Made by a program: the position numbers and the translations under genes. The notes beneath the pieces are model-generated. The model was given only the letters and a program-made list of their open reading frames with translations, ran no database searches and was not told the DNA's origin. 64,000 nt of DNA from Bacteroidota bacterium (lineage in GTDB: Bacteria > Bacteroidota > Bacteroidia > AKYH767-A > OLB10): positions 1 through 64,000 of the forward strand of contig JANXSD010000157.1 in assembly GCA_025352785.1 (NCBI GenBank), written 5' to 3'. This document shows, in pieces, positions 12,868-21,282 of this stretch (positions within the stretch are counted from its first letter, which is position 1; each line of letters begins with the position of its first letter).

Positions 12868-12965
12868 TCTTTTCAGACAACAGTCGGCATTTTGTAGCAT
12901 TGAGATTTTGTATTTAGCTTACTAATACTCTCTCTCATAACTTACACAATGCCGACTAATTTAAG

Positions 12966-13039
12966 AGCCGATGGAGGGATTCGAACCCCCGACCTACTGA
13001 TTACAAATCAGTAGCTCTGACCAACTGAGCTACATCGGC
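12966..13039 (-). tRNA. tRNA-Thr (anticodon TGT)
   Basis: Acceptor gccgatg/catcggc; anticodon loop tttgtaa; T-arm gggggttcgaatccctcc. Confidence 0.95.
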
Positions 13040-13264
13040 TTGATATTCAATGAACTACATTAAATCCCCCGAAAAAGGGACTGCAAATTTACAAAATGAT
13101 TTAGTTCAAACAAGTCCTTTTGAAAATATATTTCATTATTAATGTATTTGCTGAAGAAATAGCCCAAATTATTGAAAACAATAAATACAAATGTCTCGTT
13201 TTCAACTGTTTATAAAAATGATGAATTTGAAAATATTTTCGCTTTTTTTTCAACAAACCCCTAT

Positions 13265-13306
13265 TTAAATTAGAAAATCCTAGAAAAATAGGATTTTCTA
13301 ATTTAA
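13265..13306 (-). terminator. 18-bp perfect inverted repeat downstream of hpf/raiA
   Basis: ttaaattagaaaatccta (13265-13282)/taggattttctaatttaa (13289-13306), loop gaaaaa, immediately 3' of the hpf-like CDS. Confidence 0.7.
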
Positions 13307-13321
13307 TTTAGGCTTAAAAAC

Positions 13322-13621
13322 TCAATTTCCTCTTGTTTTTTCCTTGTGTTTTGTGATTTGTTTCCGTAAAGATTCAACAGCACTATCCGTCGCTTCTTCA
13401 AATGTTTTACATTGTTCTTTAGCAAATAATGTTTTGCCAGGAGTGTTAATTTTGATTTCCGCAATTTTATTCCCCTTTTCATCACCCTTATCGATTCTTA
13501 AAAAAACTTCGCTGTCGATGATGTCCTCATAAAAATGAGTGAGCTTATCTACTTTTTCTTCAATAAACTCTAGGAGTTTGCTGTCTGCATCAAAATGGAT
13601 CGATTGAACCTTAACTTTCAT
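13322..13621 (-). CDS. hpf: Ribosome hibernation promoting factor / RaiA family
   Basis: 99 aa; MKVKVQSIHFDADSKLLEFIEEKVDKLTHFYEDIIDSEVFLRID...GKTLFAKEQCKTFEEATDSAVESLRKQI. Confidence 0.9.
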   Translation of the reverse strand: MKVKVQSIHFDADSKLLEFIEEKVDKLTHFYEDIIDSEVFLRIDKGDEKGNKIAEIKINTPGKTLFAKEQCKTFEEATDSAVESLRKQITKHKEKTRGN

Positions 13622-13643
13622 ATGCTTTTAGTTTAAATATTAT

Positions 13644-14543
13644 TTATGCTTTTGGGAATGCTTGTTTATAAACCTCTTTCAATTTTTCAATAGAATTATG
13701 CGTGTATACTTGTGTAGCGGCTAAGCTGGTATGTCCTAATAATTCCTTTATCGAATTAATATCTGCGCCATTATTTAACATTGATGTTGCAAAACTATGT
13801 CTCAATACATGCGGACTTCTTTTCTTTCCTGTTGATACAGTGCTTATCATTGATTTTACTCTACGGTAAACGAAGTTGGGAGTCATTTTGTTTCCCTTAT
13901 TATCAGGGAAAGTAAATTCATGAAATGTTTCACTTTGCTTTAAAAAAACATCGCGCGACAATAAATAATCTTTTAAAATATTTTTAAAATTCATCGTAAT
14001 TGGAATTTGCCGTACTTTGTTACGTTTACCTAAAACAGTAATTGTTAAATTATAGAAATTTATATCACTTGTTTTTAAATTTATCAACTCAGAAAGTCGT
14101 ACTCCTGTGCGATAAAAAAAATCAAGAATTAAAAAATCTCTTATAGTTTCGAACGTAACTTTTTCTTCGTTATTGGGTGTAAGCAGAAGCAACATTTTAT
14201 TATCATCAATATACTCAGGTAATTTTTTAGAAACCTTAGGCGCTTGAACCTTTAACATTGGAGTACGTTCGATACGTTTTATCTTTAACATAAATCGGTA
14301 AAAGGTTCTTAAAGTAGTTACCTTCCTACTAACTGAACGTGGATCCAATCCATTTTCCATTAATGAAACGATCCAAGAGCGAATATAAAAATGAGTTGCT
14401 AAAGCTGCATCATCAATCTGATATTGAATCAGCAAGTAATCTAAATATTGGGTAAGATCGATTGTATAAGCTACAATCGTATGTTCGGAAAAACGCTTTT
14501 CGAATTTAAGGAATGACAGGAAACGCTCTTTATCGTTCACCAA
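13644..14543 (-). CDS. xerC: Tyrosine recombinase XerC/XerD family
   Basis: 299 aa; catalytic motifs TGVRLSELINLKTSDI, HVLRHSFATSMLNNGADINSIKELLGHTSLAATQVYTH. Confidence 0.9.
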   Translation of the reverse strand: MVNDKERFLSFLKFEKRFSEHTIVAYTIDLTQYLDYLLIQYQIDDAALATHFYIRSWIVSLMENGLDPRSVSRKVTTLRTFYRFMLKIKRIERTPMLKVQAPKVSKKLPEYIDDNKMLLLLTPNNEEKVTFETIRDFLILDFFYRTGVRLSELINLKTSDINFYNLTITVLGKRNKVRQIPITMNFKNILKDYLLSRDVFLKQSETFHEFTFPDNKGNKMTPNFVYRRVKSMISTVSTGKKRSPHVLRHSFATSMLNNGADINSIKELLGHTSLAATQVYTHNSIEKLKEVYKQAFPKA

Positions 14544-14641
14544 GAATCAGCTAAGACAATAAAGGTATGCTTAAAAAAGTAGAATACGCAAAAAAAATTC
14601 CGAAGTTATAAACTTCGGAATTTAATAAGTATTAAGAACAA

Positions 14642-14836
14642 TTAACCTAAAATCTGAGATGTTAAATGATTCTTGTAGATTGCTTTTTTAATCGTAGTGC
14701 GACGAGAAATAGAAGGTTTTTCAAATGCCTGACGTGCACGTAATTGCTTGATAATGCCTGTTTTCTCGAATTTCTTCTTGAATTTCTTAAGCGCTTTATC
14801 GATTGTTTCGTTTTCTTTAAGTGGTACAATAATCAT
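14642..14836 (-). CDS. rpsU: 30S ribosomal protein S21
   Basis: 64 aa from MIIVPLKENETIDKALKKFKKKFEKTGIIKQLRARQAFEKPSISRR; the track start at 14863 is probably too far upstream. Confidence 0.95.
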   Translation of the reverse strand: MIIVPLKENETIDKALKKFKKKFEKTGIIKQLRARQAFEKPSISRRTTIKKAIYKNHLTSQILG

Positions 14837-15202
14837 GTGAAAGATTTTTCTTTGGGATGGCAAATTTACAATTCTTTTTTATTTATCCAACATCTTTACC
14901 TAATATTTACTCATTTGGTTATCAAATTCTTAAAATTATCTACAATTCCCCATGTTTCCTGTACTATAAATACTTGTTCGCAGAGATGTTGTTTTCTTGT
15001 AAAATGAAGGCATCTAAATTTTAATATAAAGTTGTTTACCTATATTTCAATATCACAAAACATACTCAATTCAACATCTTTTTTCCCCGTTTGGGCACTT
15101 TAGTATATTTTGATATTTTCTATTATCCTATTTGTGAGGATGAGATAGTAAGATATTGCCATCATGAACCTCTTAACTAAATTGAAATTCGTCTTATAAT
15201 TC

Positions 15203-15316
15203 ATGTACTTATTAAAGAAGTTCTTTTTTAAATTAGGTGATAATTATATCCTTGTATCTAGGGAAGAGAAAGAGCAATTAAGAGCAATTCACAAATGGCA
15301 AAATGCAAGAGCGTAA
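15203..15316 (+). CDS. Possible small ORF, 37 aa (MYLLKKFFFKLGDNYILVSREEKEQLRAIHKWQNARA)
   Basis: Only short coding-like frame in the ~820-bp rpsU/kinase intergenic gap; no homology recognised. Confidence 0.2.
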   Translation: MYLLKKFFFKLGDNYILVSREEKEQLRAIHKWQNARA

Positions 15317-15659
15317 GCGAAATTAACAAGTTAATTCCCGTTTGTGCGAAGTGTTTGGTTATCATGTTCTCTTCGTAACGATTTTATGGATGAGAACTGT
15401 GATATAGATTACTTTATAATTACCAAAGCAAAACGCTAATAGATTTCAAGAGAATTTTTGATTTTATTTAAAAAAATATTTCTTCGTAACAAAATTCAAA
15501 TTGTTGGTAGCAGTTCCGAATGATATCGAAATAACAGAATTATAAGATTTGCAAAATTAACTGATCTGTTTGTAATCCTGCAGGAATTTTAATTCGCAAC
15601 ATAGTGGTTCCTTCGAATAATTTTTATTATTTTTATTGGCATAATAGCCCAATGAGAAC

Positions 15660-18548
15660 TCAATTATATTGAAACAAACTTTTTAACTCTTCCACTGTTG
15701 TTCTGTAATCATTTGTTAATTGCATCGCTAATTCTTTTAGTCCTGATAATTCTAAATTACGACCTTTGTTTTCGATTGCACGACAGGTATTACCAAGACG
15801 TTTAGCTCCTATATTTAAACTTGTTCCTTTTAATTTATGTGCAGCTTGCCACATCTTTGAATAATTACCTTGCTCGAGAGAAGATTCAATATCACTAATA
15901 CTTTTTGGAGCTTGTGCAATAAACATATCGAGCACTTGCAATAAAAATCCTGGATCTGTATGTTTACCAATATCCATCAATCTATTGATCGCAACTTGAT
16001 CCATCAATGTATCTTCTTTTTCTTCAACAATAATTTGTTTGTTTTTCATATCTCCAGAATTAGTATTTTCAATATTTATTCCAGCCCATTTACGTAGCAT
16101 TCGTTCAAGATCCTGTAAGGTGATTGGCTTAGAAACGTAATCATCCATACCTTCAACGAGGCACATTTCTCTATCTTCAGGAGAAGCAAATGCCGTCATT
16201 GCAATAATTACAGGTTGATGTCCTGATGGGATTTGTTCACGTATTGCACGTGTAGCTTCTAATCCATCCATTTCAGGCATTTGTACATCCATAAATACAA
16301 TGTCGTAACGTGTACGTTTCACTGCATTTAATGCTTCCAGACCGTTTGCTACAGCTGCGATAGTATATCCAAGTCGCGCAAATAATTTAGATGCTAGTAA
16401 ACGATTTATGTCATTATCTTCTGCAAGTAAAATGGAAGCAGCATAATTCTCCGACATTTTTTCTGCTGGAAATAAAATTCGTGGAGCAACCTTTACTTCG
16501 ATGACTTCATGTTCCGAATGTTTTACTTTAATTGTAAAGAAAAAAGTACTGCCTTTATCTTGTTGGCTCTCAACCCATATTTGGCCTCCCATTAAAGTTA
16601 CCAATGTTTTGCAAATTGTAAGACCTAACCCTGTGCCACCATACTTGCGATAAGTAGACGGATCGGCCTGTGTAAAGGCATCAAATAATTTAGCAGCTTG
16701 CTTGGAAGGAATACCTGCGCCTGTGTCTTTTACTTCAAATTGAAGTTCGAGATTTTCGGATTCTTCATGAATAATTTTTATGCTTACGGTGATTCCTCCA
16801 TGCTCCGTAAATTTCAATGCATTACCAACGAGGTTCATTAAGATTTGTCGCAATCGTGCTTTATCACCAATAACGGTTGATGGCAAATCTAAGTCTGCTA
16901 TGTATTCTAGTTTAAGATTTTTCTCTAATGCTTTTCCTGATAATATCGTTAGTGTTTCTGTAACTACCGATTTCAATTCGAAGGGAGCGGATTCCAATTG
17001 CATACGGTCAGCTTCCATCTTTGAAAAATCAAGAATGTCGGAGATAACTTGTAAAAGTGATTCACCGCTCAGTCGGATAATATCTACAAATTCCTTTTGT
17101 TGTACATCAAGTGAAGTGCTATTAAGTAATTCAGAAATTCCAATTAAGCCATTGAGTGGTGTACGAATTTCATGGCTCATTACTGCAAGAAATTCCGACT
17201 TTGCTAACGTTGCTTTTTCTGCTTTCTCTTTTGCAATTCTTAGTTCTTCTTCTTGATGAATTCTATCAGTTATATTGCGCGAATAATAACTAGCTCCTGT
17301 AACTAATTGTTGATCGTTAATTACAGGATACAATAAAATTTCATGCACTTCTTCGCCATCAATACCTGCACTTATTTCCCGATAATTTATCGTCTGACCT
17401 TGTAAAACTTTTTGCAAACGTTCTTTCCATTGTATTCTAGCTTCTGTGGGAAGAGCTGAACCGAAATCTTCTCCTGCAATTAATTCTCTACCAATTCGCG
17501 CAGAAATTAATTGCTGAAAGCGATGATTAATAACAGTAATTCTATCAAGTGCATCTACAGAAAAAATTGCTTCTGCAGTATTTTGCACTAATGCATATAA
17601 ATTATTTCGTGATTGCTTTAATGATTCTTGTTCTTGTCGTGCTTTACTATTATCGATTGCAGTTATCACTACTGCTTTACGTGATGGCAAGCTTGCTGCT
17701 AATAATTCTAACGTTGCAGATTGGCGATCTTTACGTAAGATTCTACGCTCAGTACGCGCAACTCGATAGGTTCCTTCTGATAAAGTTTTAAACCATTGAT
17801 CGTGTTGAAATGCTTCAGAAGTATGAATGATAGTTTCGAAGCCGAGTTCTTTTAATTCTGAAATATCATAACCCGTTAATTCTGCAAAGGCATCACTTAT
17901 CTCCAAAAATTTTTGTTCGAAATCTATTACTGCTACTGCATCCGTAACAACAGGAATTAATCCGGAAGGTACTGGAGCGATTGGGTTAGCTTTTTGATTT
18001 GTAAATTCATTTATTGATTCCTCCACTTGCGAGTGAATTTCTACAATAGGAATTTCTTTGTTACTCTTTTGAATTTGAGGAAGTGAATTGATGGTAATGT
18101 TATCCGTGGGATCAGCAAACCTGCAAAATAAATTGCCCTCATACATTCTACTGATAGAAACATTTACCGCGAACACTCTTCCTTGTAAGCTTCTACAATC
18201 TAAAAGTTTATTCGTGAACGTATTATTATCAACTGCATTGAGCAATAAACTTACTTCGTCGTCTTCAAGTTTCTCTCGAAAAAGTTGATTGAAATGAAGT
18301 TCGTTAACAAAGCTCTTGCGATATAATCCAAAAAGATTAAGTGCTTTTTGATTTGCCTCAATTGCATGAAGTGAAATTCCATCTATAATAATCCATGCTT
18401 CTGGTTGTTGTTCGAAGAGTGTTTCAAATGATTGCTCCTTACTAATTAATTGCTTTGATTTGTATAGACGGATATAAAGTACGATTACTCCAAGCAGCAG
18501 TAGCAGCAACAAGGAAATTAAAGGTAATAGCACCATTGACGAGATCAT
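15660..18548 (-). CDS. Hybrid sensor histidine kinase/response regulator with PAS, HisKA, HATPase_c, REC and HPt domains
   Basis: 962 aa; N-terminal TM; PAS-like regions; FLAVMSHEIRTPLNGLIGISELL (H box), GTGLGLTICKTLVTLMGG, REC FMDVQMPEMDGLEATRAIRE, HPt MWQAAHKLKGTSLNIGAKRL. Confidence 0.95.
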   Translation of the reverse strand: MISSMVLLPLISLLLLLLLGVIVLYIRLYKSKQLISKEQSFETLFEQQPEAWIIIDGISLHAIEANQKALNLFGLYRKSFVNELHFNQLFREKLEDDEVSLLLNAVDNNTFTNKLLDCRSLQGRVFAVNVSISRMYEGNLFCRFADPTDNITINSLPQIQKSNKEIPIVEIHSQVEESINEFTNQKANPIAPVPSGLIPVVTDAVAVIDFEQKFLEISDAFAELTGYDISELKELGFETIIHTSEAFQHDQWFKTLSEGTYRVARTERRILRKDRQSATLELLAASLPSRKAVVITAIDNSKARQEQESLKQSRNNLYALVQNTAEAIFSVDALDRITVINHRFQQLISARIGRELIAGEDFGSALPTEARIQWKERLQKVLQGQTINYREISAGIDGEEVHEILLYPVINDQQLVTGASYYSRNITDRIHQEEELRIAKEKAEKATLAKSEFLAVMSHEIRTPLNGLIGISELLNSTSLDVQQKEFVDIIRLSGESLLQVISDILDFSKMEADRMQLESAPFELKSVVTETLTILSGKALEKNLKLEYIADLDLPSTVIGDKARLRQILMNLVGNALKFTEHGGITVSIKIIHEESENLELQFEVKDTGAGIPSKQAAKLFDAFTQADPSTYRKYGGTGLGLTICKTLVTLMGGQIWVESQQDKGSTFFFTIKVKHSEHEVIEVKVAPRILFPAEKMSENYAASILLAEDNDINRLLASKLFARLGYTIAAVANGLEALNAVKRTRYDIVFMDVQMPEMDGLEATRAIREQIPSGHQPVIIAMTAFASPEDREMCLVEGMDDYVSKPITLQDLERMLRKWAGINIENTNSGDMKNKQIIVEEKEDTLMDQVAINRLMDIGKHTDPGFLLQVLDMFIAQAPKSISDIESSLEQGNYSKMWQAAHKLKGTSLNIGAKRLGNTCRAIENKGRNLELSGLKELAMQLTNDYRTTVEELKSLFQYN

Positions 18549-18618
18549 TGCAATAGATTAACAGGAAGCAAGGGCTCCTATCCATATTCTTATTCGTAAA
18601 AATGCAAAAAAAGTTGCA

Positions 18619-20346
18619 TTAACTCACCTTTTCTAGCTCACCTTTTACAAAATCACATAACTCTTTAACATAACCTGCTGAGAAATCGAATCGTACACCT
18701 GCGGTTTGATAAATATCACCGATAGAACGTGTATACCCTAATCGTAAGGCATCTAAATATTGTTCTAATGATTTTTTACGATCTAGGTGGAAATTTCGCC
18801 AGACTGCAATTGCTCCCAATTGAGCGAATCCGTATTCAATATAGTAAAACGGCACTTCAAAAATATGTAATTGCTTTTGCCAAAGATTCGACTTCGCATC
18901 TTCCATTCCATCCCAATTCACAACATTTCCCGTAAAACGATTATAAGTATCCGACCAAGCTTGTCGTCTCTCATTGGCCGTTTGATCTGGATGAAGATAA
19001 ATCCAATGTTGAAAAGCATCAACTGCAGCAATCCATGGCAATCCTTTTAAAACGTCTTGCAAATGCTTTTTGCGAGCACGTGCAAAATCTTCAGGGTTAG
19101 TGAAAAAATCATCCCAGTGTTCCATTGAAAGTAATTCCATCGACATGGAAGCTAACTCTGCAACTTCACTTGGTAAATTTTTATAATCTACTAGCTCTAG
19201 TTGTTTATCTACAATTGAATGCACTGCATGTCCACCTTCGTGAACTATGGTTACTAAATCACGTAATGAATTTGTTGAATTCATAAAGATAAAAGGCATT
19301 CCAGTTTCATATAAGGGATAGTTATATCCACCAGGAGCTTTGCCAATTCGAGAATCTAAATCAAGACGTTTTGCATCTTGCATAGCAAGCATACAATCTC
19401 CTAAAAACGGATCCAACTTCATAAAACAAGAAATTGTTTTCTTCATTAAATCATTAGCGTTTTCTGAAGGGCGAAGTGGTGCTTGCCCTATAGGTTCTGC
19501 AGACAAATCCCATGGTCGCAAGGTATCGAGACCTAAAGAATCCTTCTGATTTTTTTCGATAAAATTTACTAGTGGAACAACTTCCTTCGCTACTGCATCA
19601 TGAAATTTAAAACAATCATCTGCATCATAATCAAACCGACCAAGGTTAGCAAACATGTAATCACGAAAATTCTTAAATCCTGCATTTAATGCAATTTTAT
19701 TACGGAGTTTTAGCAACTCATTAAATAAATCATCTAACTTATCTCTGTCTTGTAAACGACGTTTTAAAATTTTGCGATATACCTCTTCTCGTTTAGCACG
19801 ATCATCTTGCTCTAAAAAATTAGATGCTTGTTGGAGCGTTAACTCTTTTCCATCCACTTCAACGGTCATAGAACCATTTATAGCTGCGTACTCTTGTTCC
19901 TTCGTTTGAACTTCTGCAATTAAGGGAACATTTTCTTCGCGAAAAATTTCGACGCGCATACGAATTTGGCGGACAACAATATCAATACGTGAATCATCTA
20001 ATTTACCAAGAAAAGGAGATTTTAATAGTTTTAAATCCAATGCATTACTTTGAGGAGAAATGAGCGGTTGAATTTCATTTACGAAAAGGATAAATGCATT
20101 TGCGTACTCTTCGTTTGCCGTATCGCAACTTCTTTTGATATATCGCCATCCTAAATCTTCCTCAAGAACTGCTTCCAATTCACTTCGGTCTATCAGCCAC
20201 TTTTTCAAGTCGGCGGCAGAGGATAATTCTCTTTCCAATAATTCTTTAAAAAACACTTCTATATCCTTCCATGAAGTAATGACAAGTTGTGAAGGCAGGT
20301 ATTGCCTTAAATTAGGAGTGAGCATCTCTTCTGCCTTTGCTAACAT
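18619..20346 (-). CDS. M3 family oligoendopeptidase (PepF-like)
   Basis: 575 aa; zinc motif TIVHEGGHAVHSI and M3 fold C-terminus (YIEYGFAQLGAIAVWRNF). Confidence 0.92.
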   Translation of the reverse strand: MLAKAEEMLTPNLRQYLPSQLVITSWKDIEVFFKELLERELSSAADLKKWLIDRSELEAVLEEDLGWRYIKRSCDTANEEYANAFILFVNEIQPLISPQSNALDLKLLKSPFLGKLDDSRIDIVVRQIRMRVEIFREENVPLIAEVQTKEQEYAAINGSMTVEVDGKELTLQQASNFLEQDDRAKREEVYRKILKRRLQDRDKLDDLFNELLKLRNKIALNAGFKNFRDYMFANLGRFDYDADDCFKFHDAVAKEVVPLVNFIEKNQKDSLGLDTLRPWDLSAEPIGQAPLRPSENANDLMKKTISCFMKLDPFLGDCMLAMQDAKRLDLDSRIGKAPGGYNYPLYETGMPFIFMNSTNSLRDLVTIVHEGGHAVHSIVDKQLELVDYKNLPSEVAELASMSMELLSMEHWDDFFTNPEDFARARKKHLQDVLKGLPWIAAVDAFQHWIYLHPDQTANERRQAWSDTYNRFTGNVVNWDGMEDAKSNLWQKQLHIFEVPFYYIEYGFAQLGAIAVWRNFHLDRKKSLEQYLDALRLGYTRSIGDIYQTAGVRFDFSAGYVKELCDFVKGELEKVS

Positions 20347-20423
20347 ATTTTGAAACTAATTTTCATTCTTAAAATTAACCAATTATTTGCTGCAACAGAA
20401 AGGAGAAAATTTGAATACTTGAA

Positions 20424-21035
20424 TTATTCGGCACTTTTTGTTGACTTACGCGCAGTTTTTTTTGCTGCTTTTGGAGCATCATCAGCAACTGCTTCTATTG
20501 GGTTATCTGCTTTTTTCTTTCTAGCAACTTTTTTAGCAGAAGTTTCCTCTGCATCAATAGTAGTAGCTTCTGGAACTTCTGCTTTAGCTTTTGCTTTCTT
20601 CTTAGGAGTTTCATCAGAAATTATTTCAGCTTCTTCTACCTCTACTTCGGCCTTTTCGAAACTTACATTATCTTTCAAAAGGCTATACCAAGAAAACATT
20701 TTGCGGATATCAGAAACGTGAACTCTCTCCTCATCGAACTCAGGTAATACCTTTTTCAATGTTGATTTTAACTCCGCAGGATCAGCTTTTGCAGATACAG
20801 ATGATGCAACGGTATCATTATTTTTCATCTTTAAGAAGACCTCTTCTAAAGGAATGTCATCTTCCATAGTGTAAACACTGATATCTTTCAACATTATAAT
20901 CCTTTGCATTGCTGATACTGGTAAGCGTTTACCATCAGACATTCCTTCCACCACAAATCCGCCATTACGCATCTGGGCAACCATCTTAAATAATCCAGGC
21001 ATTCCCGGAATCGAAATAATTTTATCGAAGCTCAT
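20424..21035 (-). CDS. DUF5606-like conserved Bacteroidota protein with Lys/Ala-rich C-terminal tail
   Basis: 203 aa; MSFDKIISIPGMPGLFKMVAQMRNGGFVVEGMSDGKRLPVSAMQRIIMLKDISVYT; low-complexity basic tail. Confidence 0.75.
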   Translation of the reverse strand: MSFDKIISIPGMPGLFKMVAQMRNGGFVVEGMSDGKRLPVSAMQRIIMLKDISVYTMEDDIPLEEVFLKMKNNDTVASSVSAKADPAELKSTLKKVLPEFDEERVHVSDIRKMFSWYSLLKDNVSFEKAEVEVEEAEIISDETPKKKAKAKAEVPEATTIDAEETSAKKVARKKKADNPIEAVADDAPKAAKKTARKSTKSAE

Positions 21036-21282
21036 ATTTTTTCATTGAAATTCAGCCACAAAATTAGAAGATTATGGTTAATAAGACATATTTTTTTTAA
21101 GATTCGTCTTAAAACCATTTATAAATTGACGGATGATGTGTATTCTATCCAGTTTATTCAACCTTATTTGTAGATGCTGCTCATTTTCCGTTTAAATTTA
21201 GATATTTGTAAAAATCCGCTTTTATCTAATATGATCTTTGTATTAGAAGTATGTATGGCCTTTAAAATCAATTAAACAATTT

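Noticed and set aside
13644-14543. XerC-type recombinase as a mobile-element/integrase marker beside a tRNA cluster
   Set aside because: Sits in a conserved housekeeping context (hpf, rpsU) and has XerC/D-like length; no att-like repeats or cargo seen.
16780-17256. 158-aa plus-strand ORF
   Set aside because: Antisense to the hybrid histidine kinase coding region.
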